DNA from: Kineosporia sp. NBRC 101731
GTDB taxonomy: Bacteria > Actinomycetota > Actinomycetes > Actinomycetales > Kineosporiaceae
Length of the DNA stretch: 64,000 bases
Reading direction: 5' to 3'
Assembly (NCBI RefSeq): GCF_030269305.1
Contig: NZ_BSTC01000001.1
Span: 1,377,467 to 1,441,466 of the forward strand
The notes beneath the pieces are model-generated. The model did no database searches. It had not been told where the DNA came from and saw only the letters and a program-made list of their open reading frames with translations. The position numbers were made by a program, and so were the translations under genes. Below are positions 51,519 through 61,297 of this stretch, one piece after another; the stretch's first letter is position 1, and each line of letters starts with the position of its first letter.

Positions 51519-52652
51519 TCAGGAGCTCTTGATGAGCTCTCGCAGCACGGTGGTCTGCTTCTGGACCGAGATCACCGAGTGGTGCACCTCCATCGCCTGG
51601 CTGGATGTGAGCTGGGCCGTTTCGGCGATCACGGAGATGGTGCCGGCGATGCTGGCGGTGGTGGCGGACTGCTCCTCGATGGCCGCCGCGATGGTCTCCT
51701 GCGATTCGCGGATCCGGTCGACGAGCGTGTCGATACCCGCAGTCGCCTCCGCGCTGGCGTCGGCGGCCTGCTGGATGTCCTTGATCTTGTTCTCGATGTC
51801 GCTGATGCTCGCCGTGGTGGTCTCGGCCAGCTGTTTCACCTCGTCGGCGACCACCGCGAAGCCCTTGCCCGCCTCACCGGCCCGGGCGGCCTCGATGGTG
51901 GCGTTCAGCGCGAGCATCTTGGTCTGCCCCGCGACCGTCTCGATGATGCGCAGGATGCCGCCGATCTCGTTGCTCATGGCCTGCAACCGGCGCAGCTGCT
52001 GCAGGTTCTGGGCCGTCGCGTCGACCGTGCGCTGCACCTGCTGGGAGGCCTCGGACGAGGCCCGGGCGATCTCCTGCACCGCGGCGTTCATCTGCTCGGT
52101 GGCCTCGGCCGCGTTGGTGGCCTGCTGCGAGGTGTCACCGGCGGTCTCGGCCAGGCTGCGCGACACCGCGTCGAGCCGGGCGGTCACCACCTCGTTCTCG
52201 GCGAAGGTGGCGTCGGCCTGCGCGTTCCGGTCGGAGACGTTGTCCCAGACCACGATGTACCCGAGCCGCCCCCCGTCGATGTCGGTGATCACGTTGATCA
52301 TCGTGCGCAGGGTGACACCACCGAACGAGAACACCGCGGTGCGGGGGAGTGCGGACGGGTCGTGAAGAATCCGCTCGATCCGGGCCGGGTCCTGGTGGAA
52401 CCGGTGGATCGACCCGTCGAGCAGGTCCTGCAGGGTGACCCCGAACGACGTCTGGATCGCCGGGGCCAGACCGACCAGGGTGTCGTGCGCGAGCCGGTTG
52501 GCCCAGACCAGGTTCAGGTCCGGATCGGCGATGAAGCAGTTCGTGTGCAGGCTGCTCAACGCGGCCAGCAGGGGGTTGGAGGTGTCGTTCAGCGCTGCCA
52601 GCAGCGTCGCGCCCTGAGCAGTTCGGCGGGCACGTGCCGTCAGCAAGCCCAT
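51519..52652 (-). CDS. Soluble PAS-domain chemoreceptor
   Basis: A 377-residue chemoreceptor without membrane segments. A PAS domain (about 38-140: [21 protein letters not shown]) precedes the coiled-coil signalling module, whose tip is intact ([20 protein letters not shown]). It would sense an intracellular cue, perhaps redox state or a small ligand, and signal to CheA elsewhere. The start at ATG 52652 follows GGGGAT; the frame is open much further upstream but with unlikely composition. Confidence 0.85.
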   Translation of the reverse strand: MGLLTARARRTAQGATLLAALNDTSNPLLAALSSLHTNCFIADPDLNLVWANRLAHDTLVGLAPAIQTSFGVTLQDLLDGSIHRFHQDPARIERILHDPSALPRTAVFSFGGVTLRTMINVITDIDGGRLGYIVVWDNVSDRNAQADATFAENEVVTARLDAVSRSLAETAGDTSQQATNAAEATEQMNAAVQEIARASSEASQQVQRTVDATAQNLQQLRRLQAMSNEIGGILRIIETVAGQTKMLALNATIEAARAGEAGKGFAVVADEVKQLAETTTASISDIENKIKDIQQAADASAEATAGIDTLVDRIRESQETIAAAIEEQSATTASIAGTISVIAETAQLTSSQAMEVHHSVISVQKQTTVLRELIKSS

Positions 52653-52812
52653 GACGAAATCCCCGTTCTCGACGTTCTCCGATGACGGAAGGATTGTCGG
52701 AGGCGGGGTAGGCGATCTTGAGGAGCTACCGGCGGGTCGTGGGAAAGGGCCGTTCGGCGACGGGAGGCCGCCCAGAGGTCCCGAAACGGGACGGAAACCC
52801 TTGCGCGCCGTA

Positions 52813-52850
52813 TGCATCGGGTGCCTTAATGATGGCACTGAGTGCATCGG
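52813..52850. promoter_or_regulatory. Direct repeats flanking a dyad in the divergent promoter region
   Basis: TGCATCGG occurs at 52813-52820 and 52843-52850, exactly 30 bases apart, and encloses GTGCC-TTAATGAT-GGCAC. This AT-rich centre stands out between the divergent PAS chemoreceptor and the 103-residue gene. Confidence 0.4.
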
Positions 52851-52947
52851 CGCCCTCACGAGCGCCGACCCTCCCCTGTTGGGCACCAACACGGCGGTAC
52901 GGCCCCTCCTCTGTCGGGCCGCACCGGCAGACGAGAGGAGTCGGGCC

Positions 52948-53259
52948 ATGACCAGCACCTTGTCCCCCACCCTCGGCGGTACCAAACACGCCGACCCGCA
53001 GCTCTACGTGACCGCGACGCACAAGGTGCGGTCGACCTCCGGCAAGCCGCCGTTCGCCTGGGTGCCCTACGGGGTGCAGCACGCCTGGTCGGCCGGCTCC
53101 CGCAAGACGCTCTGCGGTGAATGGACCTCGGGCTGGACGGTGTTCTGGGAGCGCTCGTTCTCCGCCACCCCGCACGACGCCTGCCCCGCCTGCGTCGAGG
53201 CCAGCCTCCCGGAGGCCTCCCGCCGCCGCCTCGACCCGGCCCTGCGCCGCACAGCCTGA
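52948..53259 (+). CDS. Small hypothetical protein with Cys pairs
   Basis: A 103-residue protein. The middle is Trp-rich ([24 protein letters not shown]) and a CPAC pair follows (residues 82-85), so Cys57 and the CPAC could form a small metal site. ATG 52948 follows GAGAGGAG. It resembles short actinobacterial proteins of unknown role. Palindromic element D begins 12 bases after its stop. Confidence 0.65.
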   Translation: MTSTLSPTLGGTKHADPQLYVTATHKVRSTSGKPPFAWVPYGVQHAWSAGSRKTLCGEWTSGWTVFWERSFSATPHDACPACVEASLPEASRRRLDPALRRTA

Positions 53260-53270
53260 AAACCTTTTTG

Positions 53271-53386
53271 TTCGTGATCATGCAAATCCCCCAGCCTTCG
53301 GCCGGGAGGTGCCCCCACTCCCCGGCGTTCTAGAACTCTTGACTCGACAGTTCTAGAACGCCGGGGAGGATTTGCATGATCACGAA
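53271..53386. repeat. Dispersed palindromic element, copy D, with insertion in the left arm
   Basis: An outer perfect 19-bp stem (53271-53289 with 53368-53386) and an inner perfect 20-bp stem (53318-53337 with 53349-53368) containing GTTCTAGAAC. The right arm is continuous, while the left arm is interrupted by 29 extra bases. Confidence 0.92.
53290..53318. repeat. 29-nt insertion within palindromic element D
   Basis: The extra bases begin CCCAGCCTTCGGCCGGGAGG and end GCCCCCAC. Removing them restores an uninterrupted arm exactly complementary to the right side. A related stretch (CCCAGCCCCTGGAGGGCCGG) is in element E. Confidence 0.85.
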
Positions 53387-53552
53387 GGGTTTGGGGGGGT
53401 GCCCACCTGCGTCTCTGATGGTGGACGCCGGCCCGCACCTACCGGCGCTGGTGCGCCTTGGGTGCCCACCCGCGTCCTCCAGCAGGTGGTGGGTGAGCCT
53501 GCCCACGGTCTGCGCCACCACCTGTTCTTGTTCGGCGGGTATGGTCACGGGC

Positions 53553-54290
53553 ATGTCACGGGTTCCGCTCGTCCCCGGAGAGCAGACCGCCCCGGGCAGT
53601 CATCCGGACACCGGGCGGCGGATCGCGGCGGCGGCGTTCGAGCTGTTCGAGGCTCGCGGGTACGACGGCACCACCGTCGACGCCATCGCGGAGCGCGCGG
53701 GTATCGCCCGGCGCACGTTCTTCCGGTACTTCCGCTCGAAGGACGACGTGATCTTCCCCGATCACGACTCCCTGCTCGCCATGGTCAATCAGCATCTGAT
53801 CGCGCAGACCGCGCTCGACCCGATCGAGGCGATCTGCGGTGCGGTGAAACTGGTGCTGCTCAGTTACCTCGACGACCCGCAGGTCTCGGTGCAGCGCTAC
53901 CGGCTCTCACGCAGTGTCCCCGCCCTGCGCGACCGTGAGCTGGCCAGTGTGCAACGGTACGAGCGCACCTTCAGCCGGTATCTGCGCGGTCGGCTCTCGG
54001 GCCGCCTGCCGGAGGCCCAGACGGTGCTGCGCGCCGACGTGATCGCGGCCGCGGTCGTTGCCGCCCACAATGCGGTGTTGCGAGAGTGGTTGCGCGCCGG
54101 GGGGAACTATGACCCGGTGACCGATCTGGACTCCTCGTGCGGCTGGGTGACGGCCACCTTCGGCGCCCGTACCGAGTCATCACCGGCCCCGGCGGGAGAT
54201 CGGGACGACGTGGTGGTGGCCGTGTTCCGGGCCGGGCAGCCGATGGACGACGTGGTCGCCGAGATCTCCCGGACCCTGCGGCAGTCCTAG
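53553..54290 (+). CDS. TetR-family transcriptional regulator
   Basis: A 245-residue regulator. The helix-turn-helix spans IAAAAFELFEARGYDGTTVD to IARRTFFRYFRSKDDVIF. The C-terminal domain with YRLSRSVPALRDRELASVQRYERTF resembles TetR proteins of the MftR group. ATG 53553 was chosen; ATG 53541 lies four codons upstream. The longer open frame would run through palindromic element D and is not credible. No obvious target operon is adjacent. Confidence 0.82.
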   Translation: MSRVPLVPGEQTAPGSHPDTGRRIAAAAFELFEARGYDGTTVDAIAERAGIARRTFFRYFRSKDDVIFPDHDSLLAMVNQHLIAQTALDPIEAICGAVKLVLLSYLDDPQVSVQRYRLSRSVPALRDRELASVQRYERTFSRYLRGRLSGRLPEAQTVLRADVIAAAVVAAHNAVLREWLRAGGNYDPVTDLDSSCGWVTATFGARTESSPAPAGDRDDVVVAVFRAGQPMDDVVAEISRTLRQS

Positions 54291-54297
54291 GGCACGC

Positions 54298-54759
54298 CTA
54301 GATGCGCGCGCGCCAGACGTCGTCGTCCGCGAGCAGGGCGGTGACCTCGGCGGGCAGCGTGCCGTTGCTGACGTCGGCGAGGGTTGCGCCCTCCAGCACG
54401 ACGCGCATCTTGGCACGCAGTGCCACCCAGATGTCGCGCAGCGCCGTGGCGGCTCCCGAGTAGACCACGTCTTCCGGTCGCTCACCGGCGATGTTGGCCA
54501 GCGGGCCGTCGATCACCCGGATCACGTCGGCGATCTTGATCTCGGTCGAGGGCAGGGCCAGGCGGTATCCGCCCTCGGCCCCGCGCCGGCTCTGCACCAG
54601 ACCGGCCGTACGCAGCTCGGCGAGGATGTTCAGCAGGAACGGCAGCGGGATGCTCTGCCGTTCGGCCACGGTCTCGGTCTTGATCCACACACCCTCCGGG
54701 GCGGCGGCCAGTTCGAGGGCCGCCCGGACTGCGTAGTCGGTCTTCGCGGAGATGCGCAC
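54298..54759 (-). CDS. Rrf2-family transcriptional regulator without cysteines
   Basis: A 153-residue regulator starting RISAKTDYAVRAALELA, the Rrf2 winged-helix N-terminus, with the wing RRGAEGGYRLA. Unlike IscR or NsrR, it has no cysteine and so cannot hold an iron-sulfur cluster by the usual ligands. It may sense a metabolite, as CymR does through a partner. The start is GTG 54759. It is convergent with the TetR gene, seven bases apart. Confidence 0.85.
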   Translation of the reverse strand: MRISAKTDYAVRAALELAAAPEGVWIKTETVAERQSIPLPFLLNILAELRTAGLVQSRRGAEGGYRLALPSTEIKIADVIRVIDGPLANIAGERPEDVVYSGAATALRDIWVALRAKMRVVLEGATLADVSNGTLPAEVTALLADDDVWRARI

Positions 54760-54876
54760 CAGGCCATTGTGCCGGTAGCGGGGCGCTGGGCCGACCTGGC
54801 AGACCTGGCCGACCTGGTCAGCCTGCCGGTCACCGGGGCGCCTGGCTCTGCGAACCTGGTGAACATGAGTGCCCAC

Positions 54877-54971
54877 TTCTTCGTCCGCGATCAGGCGATC
54901 CCCCAGCCCCTGGAGGGCCGGGAGGTGCTCCCACTTCCCCGGGGAATGTCTGCATGATCACGGACGAAGAA
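54877..54971. repeat. Dispersed palindromic element, copy E (degenerate)
   Basis: The right arm GTCTGCATGATCACGGACG and the left arm TTCGTCCGCGATCAGGC pair with a few mismatches. The centre has a stretch similar to the 29-nt insertion in element D. The right arm contains the ATG assigned to the next gene. Confidence 0.75.
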
Positions 54972-55925
54972 ACAGGAAGGGTGCGGCGGCGGCGCGTCGA
55001 TCCCGAACTTGTCCTCGTCGGGGCAGTGCTTCTCTGGATCGGCATGTTTCTGCTGGTCGACGCCGTGCCGGTCGCATCCCTGCCGGTCAGTGAGCTGACC
55101 CGCCAGCTGGTGCTGGGCGTGAGCACCTGGGCGATGCTCGGGTACCTGCTGAGCCGCGAGAGCGTGCTGGTGCGCTGGCAGACCCTGCTGGTGGTGCTCT
55201 TCGCCTCGATCGTCGAGTACACGTTCTCGCCGCTGCTCGAGGCCTACGTGTACCGGATCGGCACCGTGCCGCTGTTCGTCCCGCCCGGCCACGGCCTGGT
55301 CTACCTCGCCGCGCTCGCCCTCGGGCGCAGCCGCCTGATCAGGGCGCACCCGCGGTTCTTCGTCGGTGCGACCGGGCTCGTGGGCGGTGCCTGGGCGGTG
55401 CACGGTCTCTTCCTGGCGGAGCGTCAGGACATGCTCGGGGCCTTCTGGTACCTCTGCCTGCTCGGGTTCCTGATCTGGGGCCGGGCCCGGCTGCTCTACG
55501 TCGGGGCCTTCGTCGTGGTGACCTATCTGGAGTTGCTCGGCACCCGTCTGGACACCTGGGCCTGGGCGCCGTTCGATCCGGTGCTGGGCGTGATCAGCCA
55601 GGGCAACCCGCCCTCGGGCGCAGCCGGTGGGTACGGCTGGTTCGACCTGTGGGCCACGCTGCTGGCACCCAGACTTCAGGCCAGACTTCAGGCCGGGCTT
55701 GCGGCGTTGGTGAGCAGGCCCAGGGTGTCGGCGTGGAGGAGGCTGTTCGTGGCCACCGCGCTGCCGCCGAACGGGCCGTCCTTGCCCTCCACCGAGGTGA
55801 ACGCGCCGCCGGCCTCGACCACGATGGGCACCAGCGCGGCCATGTCGTACAGCTCCAGCGACGGTTCGCAGGCGATGTCCACGGCGCCCTCGGCCAGCAG
55901 CATGTACGACCAGAAGTCGCCGTAG
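54954..55925 (+). CDS. Multi-pass membrane protein of unknown function
   Basis: Up to 323 residues with about seven hydrophobic segments between residues 18 and 205 (for example [17 protein letters not shown]). No family was recognised. The credible part ends near [16 protein letters not shown] (about residue 240). The remaining residues are polar, low in complexity, and overlap hisN antisense by 238 bases, so the C-terminus may be misread or a frameshift may have removed an earlier stop. The ATG lies in palindromic element E and could be wrong. Confidence 0.65.
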   Translation: MITDEETGRVRRRRVDPELVLVGAVLLWIGMFLLVDAVPVASLPVSELTRQLVLGVSTWAMLGYLLSRESVLVRWQTLLVVLFASIVEYTFSPLLEAYVYRIGTVPLFVPPGHGLVYLAALALGRSRLIRAHPRFFVGATGLVGGAWAVHGLFLAERQDMLGAFWYLCLLGFLIWGRARLLYVGAFVVVTYLELLGTRLDTWAWAPFDPVLGVISQGNPPSGAAGGYGWFDLWATLLAPRLQARLQAGLAALVSRPRVSAWRRLFVATALPPNGPSLPSTEVNAPPASTTMGTSAAMSYSSSDGSQAMSTAPSASSMYDQKSP

Positions 55926-56482
55926 GCCCGGGTGCGCCACACCGTGCGCATCAGCTCGGCGAAGTTCTCGCCCAGCCCTCGCTCGTCCCAGCCGCCCAGC
56001 GAGGAGTAGGAGAGCGAGGCGTCATCCAGTTCGGCGACCCCCGACACCTGGATGCGCCGGGCCTTGGTCAGGCTCCGCCCGGTCCAGGCGCCCGTGCCCT
56101 GGCTCGCCCACCAGCGCCGCTGCAGGGCGGGGGCCGAGACCAGGCCGACCACCGGCGTCCCGTTGTCGACCAGTGCGATCAGGGTGGCCCACACGGGTAC
56201 ACCCCGCACGAAGTTCTTGGTGCCGTCGATCGGGTCGACGATCCACTGCCGGGGGCTGTTCCCGGTCACGCCGAACTCCTCGCCGAGCACCGAGTCGCGC
56301 GGACGCGTGCGCTTCAGTTGGGTGCGGATCATCTCCTCGGCCGAGCGGTCGGCGTCGCTCACCGGAGTGAGGTCGGGCTTCGTCTCCACCCGGAGGTCTG
56401 CCGCCTGGAACCGGGCCAGCGTCACCGAGTCCACCTGGTCCGCGAGCACGTGTGCAAGGCGGAGATCGTCTTCATAGCCCAC
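55688..56482 (-). CDS. hisN: Histidinol-phosphatase, inositol-monophosphatase family
   Basis: A 264-residue metal-dependent phosphatase. [20 protein letters not shown] (metal aspartates) and the late [17 protein letters not shown] are the IMPase motifs, and the sequence fits the actinobacterial HisN subgroup that removes phosphate from histidinol phosphate. Other histidine genes are not adjacent, as is usual for hisN. Its 3' end overlaps the membrane-protein frame on the plus strand. Confidence 0.87.
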   Translation of the reverse strand: MGYEDDLRLAHVLADQVDSVTLARFQAADLRVETKPDLTPVSDADRSAEEMIRTQLKRTRPRDSVLGEEFGVTGNSPRQWIVDPIDGTKNFVRGVPVWATLIALVDNGTPVVGLVSAPALQRRWWASQGTGAWTGRSLTKARRIQVSGVAELDDASLSYSSLGGWDERGLGENFAELMRTVWRTRAYGDFWSYMLLAEGAVDIACEPSLELYDMAALVPIVVEAGGAFTSVEGKDGPFGGSAVATNSLLHADTLGLLTNAASPA

Positions 56483-56646
56483 AGCCGCCGACGGTACAGC
56501 CCTTTGATCACGCGGAGGTCACGGTGGTGAACGGTGCGATCGCTGGGAAAAGGCTTGGGAATTCCTGTGTCCGGGCCGAAGAAAAGGCAGGTACTAGAAC
56601 CTTTGATACATCGCCGAGAATTGATTGAGGGTTTAAGCTTCCCGCC

Positions 56647-57138
56647 ATGTTCGATCTCATCAACGGTTTGCCGGTCCACGCGCTTGTCGTCCACGCCGTC
56701 GTCGTGCTGCTACCGCTGATGTCGGTGGTCACGGTCGCGTTCGTGATCCGTCCCCGCTGGCGCCGCGAGCTGCCGTGGGCCGTGCTGGGAAATCTTCTCG
56801 CCGCCGCCGCAACCTACGCGGCCCTGGAATCCGGTGAGAAACTCCAGGCTCGCCTCAGTAATCCGGGATTCGAGCCGGTGGCCAAGGACCACGGCGACAT
56901 TGCGCAGTACCTGATTTACTTCGCGATCGCGCAGTTCGTGGTCTCACTCGTCGTCTGGCTGCTACTGCGCACCCGGGACGAGGCGCCCCGCACCTCCGCC
57001 CCGAAGCTGGTCACCTCGATCGTGCTGACCCTGGCGGTCGGCGTCGCGTCCATCGCCTGGACCTACCGGGTGGGCGACAGCGGGGCCAAGGCGGTCTGGA
57101 AAGACTCGATCGCCTCGACGAATCAGACGAATCAGTAG
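56647..57138 (+). CDS. DUF2231 membrane protein
   Basis: A 163-residue protein with four hydrophobic segments; LPVHALVVHAVVVLLPL at the N-terminus is the family hallmark, whose histidines may bind a metal or haem. Function unknown. It overlaps the end of rsgA on the other strand by 7 bases. Confidence 0.85.
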   Translation: MFDLINGLPVHALVVHAVVVLLPLMSVVTVAFVIRPRWRRELPWAVLGNLLAAAATYAALESGEKLQARLSNPGFEPVAKDHGDIAQYLIYFAIAQFVVSLVVWLLLRTRDEAPRTSAPKLVTSIVLTLAVGVASIAWTYRVGDSGAKAVWKDSIASTNQTNQ

Positions 57139-58166
57139 TCGGGCGTTCCCACCCGCGCCCGCAGGAGCCGCCTGAACGACTCCAGCCGGGCCGGGCCGGA
57201 CGCCCCGGCCTTTCCCTCGGCCACCCACGCGTCGAGCCCGCACTCCGGTTCGTCATGGGTGCAGCCACGGGGGCACTCGTCGGTGCCGGCCTCCAGTTCG
57301 GGGAAGGCCCCGACCAGGCGGTCGGGGTCGACATGGCCCAGGCCGAAGGAACGCACGCCGGGGGTGTCCACCACCCAGCCCCCGCCGGGCAGCCGCAGCG
57401 CGACGGCCGAGGTGGAGGTGTGCCGGCCCCGGCCGGTCACGTCGTTGACCCGGCCGATCGCCCGGTCAGACCCGGTCAGGGCGTTGACCAGGGTGGACTT
57501 GCCCACCCCGGAGTGGCCGACGAGCACGGTGACGCGCCCGGCCAGGCGTTCACGCACGGCGTCGAGTCCCTGGATGCCCTCGTCCGAGCGCTCGGAGACC
57601 AGCCAGGGCACGTCGAGTGCCGCGTACTGGGCGGTGAACTCCGCCGGGTCGGCCAGGTCGGCCTTGGTCAGCACCAGCAGCGGGTCGAGCGAGGCGTCGT
57701 AGGCCGCGACCAGGCAGCGGTCGACCATGCGCGGGCGCGGCACCGGGTCGGCCAGCGCGGTGACGATGGCCAGCTGGTCGGCGTTCGCCACGATCACCCG
57801 CTCCACCACATCGGTGTCGTCGGCGCTGCGCCGCAGCAGTGAGGTGCGGGGCTCGACCCGGACGATGCGGGCGAGTGAGCCGGCCGACCCGGTCACGTCG
57901 CCGACCAGGCCCACCCGGTCGCCGACCACCACCGCGGTGCGACCCAGCTCGCGGGCCTTCATCGCGGTGATCACCAGGTCGTCGCCCGCGTCACTGCCGA
58001 AACCGCCCAGCAGACAGCCGAACCGGCCCCGGTCGACGGTGACGACCTGGGCCGTCACCGCGTCGGCGTGCAGCGGGCGTTCCTTGGTGCGGGGACGGTT
58101 TCCCTTGGGGTTGGGCCGGAACCGGATCTGGGACTCGTCGTCCTGGCCCTGCCGCCGGGGACTCAC
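57132..58166 (-). CDS. rsgA: Ribosome small subunit-dependent GTPase A
   Basis: A 344-residue circularly permuted GTPase. After an N-terminal OB-like domain, motif order is G4 TKAD, then G1 GHSGVGKST and G3 DTPG. The C-terminal zinc knuckle shows [12 protein letters not shown]. It acts late in 30S maturation. The start is a GTG overlapping the aroA stop (GTGA), so aroA and rsgA are coupled. Confidence 0.94.
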   Translation of the reverse strand: MSPRRQGQDDESQIRFRPNPKGNRPRTKERPLHADAVTAQVVTVDRGRFGCLLGGFGSDAGDDLVITAMKARELGRTAVVVGDRVGLVGDVTGSAGSLARIVRVEPRTSLLRRSADDTDVVERVIVANADQLAIVTALADPVPRPRMVDRCLVAAYDASLDPLLVLTKADLADPAEFTAQYAALDVPWLVSERSDEGIQGLDAVRERLAGRVTVLVGHSGVGKSTLVNALTGSDRAIGRVNDVTGRGRHTSTSAVALRLPGGGWVVDTPGVRSFGLGHVDPDRLVGAFPELEAGTDECPRGCTHDEPECGLDAWVAEGKAGASGPARLESFRRLLRARVGTPDY

Positions 58167-59494
58167 GGGTGTCCGGCGCCGTCCGGACCGGTCAGCATCC
58201 GTTCCCAGAGCTGCGTGAATTCCGGCAGGGTCTTGGCGGTGGTGCCGATGTCCTCCACGCTGATGCCCGGCACCTTCAGGCCGATCACCGCACCCGCCGT
58301 GGCCATCCGGTGGTCGGCGTAGCTGTGGAACACCCCGCCGCGCAGCGGGGCCGGCTTGATGATCAGCCCGTCCTCGGTCTCGGTGACGTTGCCGCCGAGC
58401 CGGTTCAGCTCGGTGGCCAGGGCCTTGAGCCGGTCGGTCTCGTGGCCGCGCAGGTGTGCGATGCCACGTAGGTGCGACGGGGTACCGGCGAGGGCCGCGA
58501 TCGCCGCGATCGTGGGGGTGAGCTCACCGGCCGCGCTCAGGTCGGCGTCGAGGCCGTAGACCTCGCCGGTGCCGCGCACGGTCAGCCCGTCGCGGTCGAG
58601 GGTGACGTCGGCGCCCATCTCGTCGAACAGGTCGCGCAGGTGGTCGCCCGCCTGGGTGGTGTACTGCGGCCAGCCCGGGATCGTCACCTGGCCGCCCGCG
58701 ACCATGGCCGCGGCCAGGAACGGCGCGGCGTTGGAGAGGTCGGGCTCGACCATCACGTCGAGGCCGCCGACCCGGCCGGGCTCGACCCGCCACACGTCGG
58801 GCTCGGAGTCGTCGATCACCACGCCGACGTCGCGCAGGGCCTCGACGGTCATCGTGACGTGCGGCTCGCTGGGCACCTGACCACCGACGTGGCGCAGGGT
58901 CAGGCCGTCCTCGAACCGGGCGCCGGCCAGCAGCAGCGCGGAGACGAACTGGGACGACGCCGAGGAATCGATCTCCAGCGTGCCGCCCCGCACCGAGCCG
59001 GTGCCCTTCACGGTGAACGGCAGACGCCCGCCGCCGTTGTCGTCCACGTCGATCCCGAGGCCGCGCAGGGCCTGGATGATCGGGCCCATCGGCCGGACCC
59101 GGGCGTGCGGGTCGCCGTCGAAGAAGATGTCGCCGTCGGCCAGGGCCGCGATCGGGGGCACGAAACGCATCACCGTGCCGGCCAGGCCGACGTTGATCGA
59201 GGCCGGGCCGCGCAGACGCCCCGGGGTGATCAGCCAGTCGGCGCCGAACGCCCCGGTGGCGCCCGCGTCCTGCAGGTCCGTGCCCAGGCTGCGCACGGCC
59301 TCGGCCATGAGCAACGTGTCGCGGGACCGCAGGGGAGCGCGCAGCCGGGACGGCTCGTCGGCGATCGCGGCCAGCACCAGATACCGGTTGGTGAGCGACT
59401 TGGAGCCGGGCAGGAACACCGTCGCGGAGACCGGGCCTTCCACGGTCGGGGCCGGCCAGTTCTCTGTCGCCTCGTCGCTCACCGGGTTACTCAT
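58163..59494 (-). CDS. aroA: 3-phosphoshikimate 1-carboxyvinyltransferase (EPSP synthase)
   Basis: A 443-residue shikimate-pathway enzyme joining shikimate 3-phosphate and [19 protein letters not shown] and the later LAGTVMRF are the substrate motifs. The LAGTVMRF site has Ala where the common signature has Gly-Asn-Ala-Gly-Thr. ATG 59494 starts the typical N-terminus; upstream residues are not conserved in character. The aroA-rsgA pair upstream of SRAP and sigR is a usual actinobacterial order. Confidence 0.94.
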   Translation of the reverse strand: MSNPVSDEATENWPAPTVEGPVSATVFLPGSKSLTNRYLVLAAIADEPSRLRAPLRSRDTLLMAEAVRSLGTDLQDAGATGAFGADWLITPGRLRGPASINVGLAGTVMRFVPPIAALADGDIFFDGDPHARVRPMGPIIQALRGLGIDVDDNGGGRLPFTVKGTGSVRGGTLEIDSSASSQFVSALLLAGARFEDGLTLRHVGGQVPSEPHVTMTVEALRDVGVVIDDSEPDVWRVEPGRVGGLDVMVEPDLSNAAPFLAAAMVAGGQVTIPGWPQYTTQAGDHLRDLFDEMGADVTLDRDGLTVRGTGEVYGLDADLSAAGELTPTIAAIAALAGTPSHLRGIAHLRGHETDRLKALATELNRLGGNVTETEDGLIIKPAPLRGGVFHSYADHRMATAGAVIGLKVPGISVEDIGTTAKTLPEFTQLWERMLTGPDGAGHP

Positions 59495-59629
59495 CGTTTC
59501 GCTCGCGCCACTTCCGTCATCGCCTTCACCATGCACACAGGTATCGAGCGACGAGACTATCCGCCGTGGGCGGGCGGAGGCAGCCCCCATGTCCCCGGGC
59601 CCGTGCAGCCCGGGGAATCCGCGGTGGTG

Positions 59630-60292
59630 CTATCCGTGCAGGCTGTTCCCGGCCTTGCGAGCGGCCTTCTGAGCCTTGGCGTACTGCTTGGCCGTCACCT
59701 TCTCGGCCTTCCGGCGGGCCCGGCGGCTGGTCCTGCCGGCGTCCTTCGCGGCCTGCTGGGCGGCCTTCTTGGCCTTCTTCGTGGCCTTGCGGCCGGAGTC
59801 GCGCACGTCGATCAGCGACTCGGACGCGTCCACGCGGGCCTCCCGGACCGCGACGGCGGCGGCCTTGCGGGCCTTGCGGCCGCGGTACGCCACGCTGGGC
59901 TTGCCCTGCGTGTCCACCGTCGCCAGCAGCGCGCCGCCGATCAGGCCGAGCGTCTTCACGAACGTGGCCTGCTTCTCGCGACGCAGCGTCGGGTCCTTCT
60001 CCTTCCAGAAGGGCTCGATGGGCTGCACCACCGGGGCAGTGGCCACGATCGCCAGCGCGGAGAGCCGCGGCAGGCGGCCGACGGCCAGCAGCGAACCCGC
60101 CACAGCGGTCACCGCACCGGCGGAACGCACGACCATCACCGGGTCGTTCGGCAGGCGCAGGGGCCCCGAGACCTGGTTCAGCACCGGCTTGGCGGCCTCG
60201 GCGTGGGAGGCGGGATGACGCGCGACCTCGACCCCGGACTGGATCAGGGGAGCGGCAAGCAGGGGGCGGGCAATACGGCGGACGATCGTCAT
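59630..60292 (-). CDS. DoxX-family membrane protein with basic tail
   Basis: A 220-residue protein: the first 125 residues contain the hydrophobic DoxX-like segments (VVRSAGAVTAVAGSLLAVGRL and following), and the last 80 are a Lys/Ala/Arg-rich stretch (RKATKKAKKAAQQAAKDAG) that may bind nucleic acid or the membrane surface. The family is linked to redox and thiol stress in actinomycetes, and the sigR locus lies 2 kb away. Confidence 0.82.
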   Translation of the reverse strand: MTIVRRIARPLLAAPLIQSGVEVARHPASHAEAAKPVLNQVSGPLRLPNDPVMVVRSAGAVTAVAGSLLAVGRLPRLSALAIVATAPVVQPIEPFWKEKDPTLRREKQATFVKTLGLIGGALLATVDTQGKPSVAYRGRKARKAAAVAVREARVDASESLIDVRDSGRKATKKAKKAAQQAAKDAGRTSRRARRKAEKVTAKQYAKAQKAARKAGNSLHG

Positions 60293-60397
60293 GGTCCTTT
60301 GCTACTCCTGATCGCCCTCCGACGCGAACGGACAGGCCGGAAAAGCACCTAAATCAGCACCGGTTCACAGCCCGCCGCGACGTTTAGGCTGGATCAC

Positions 60398-61297
60398 ATG
60401 TGCGGACGGTACGCGTCGAGTCGCGGTCACGAGGAGCTCGTCGCCGAGTTCGAGGTCACGCAGGACCATCTCGACCATCTCGAGGAGGGCCGGGCGGTGG
60501 AGGCGAAGTACAACATCGCGCCCACCGACACCGTGCCCGTGGTGATCGAACGGCTGGAGAGAACGGCGGCCGACCAGACCGACGTCTTCGATGTGGATGC
60601 CCTGGTGACGGCTGCCCTGGCCGACGACGCGCAGCACGAGGCCCGCGCGGTGCGGCAGTTGCGCTCGCTGCGGTGGGGGCTGGTGCCGTCGTGGAGCAAG
60701 GACGCCTCCGGGGGCGCCCGCATGATCAACGCCCGGCTGGAGACACTGCTCGACAAGCCCGCCTTCAAGAAGGCCGCGCTGTCGCGGCGCTGCCTGGTGC
60801 CGGCCGACGGCTGGTACGAGTGGCAGGTCAGCCCGACCGAGAAGGACGCCAAGGGCAAGCCCCGCAAGCAGCCGTTCTTCATGCGCCCCGCCGACGGTTC
60901 GCCCGGCCTGGCCCTGGCCGGGATCTACGAGTTCTGGCGCGAGCGGGCCGCGGACCCGGACGACCCGGCCGCCTGGCTGGTCACCTTCGCCGTCATCACC
61001 ACCGCCGCCGAGCCCGGTCTGGACACGATTCACGACCGGATGCCGCTGGTGCTGCCGAAAGACCGCTGGGCCGACTGGCTGGACCCGGAGGTGAAGGCCG
61101 CCGACGACGTCCGTGATCTGACGATCGGCCTTCCGGCGGGCCGGTTCTCGGCGCTGCCGATCACCACCCGGGTGAACTCCGTGCGCAACGACGGGCCGGC
61201 CCTGCTCGAGCCCGCCCCCGCCGACAGCCTGATCGGCGTGGTCGACCCGGCCACCGGGGAGTTGCTCGGCGGTCCCGTCGAGGATTCCCTGTTCTGA
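60398..61297 (+). CDS. yedK: SRAP-family abasic-site shield protein (YedK/HMCES)
   Basis: A 299-residue protein with the catalytic Cys2 (MCGRY), the Asn in NIAPTDTVPVV, the Glu in PADGWYEW and the His in TIHDRMP, so the self-crosslinking site for abasic DNA is complete. It protects abasic sites in single-stranded DNA. No SOS box is visible upstream. The next gene's ATG overlaps its TGA by one base. Confidence 0.92.
   Translation: MCGRYASSRGHEELVAEFEVTQDHLDHLEEGRAVEAKYNIAPTDTVPVVIERLERTAADQTDVFDVDALVTAALADDAQHEARAVRQLRSLRWGLVPSWSKDASGGARMINARLETLLDKPAFKKAALSRRCLVPADGWYEWQVSPTEKDAKGKPRKQPFFMRPADGSPGLALAGIYEFWRERAADPDDPAAWLVTFAVITTAAEPGLDTIHDRMPLVLPKDRWADWLDPEVKAADDVRDLTIGLPAGRFSALPITTRVNSVRNDGPALLEPAPADSLIGVVDPATGELLGGPVEDSLF

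Noticed and set aside
53271-53386. Palindromic element D as a miniature inverted-repeat transposon with its own transposase target duplication
   Set aside because: No flanking direct duplication or transposase was seen; it is kept as a repeat family member only.
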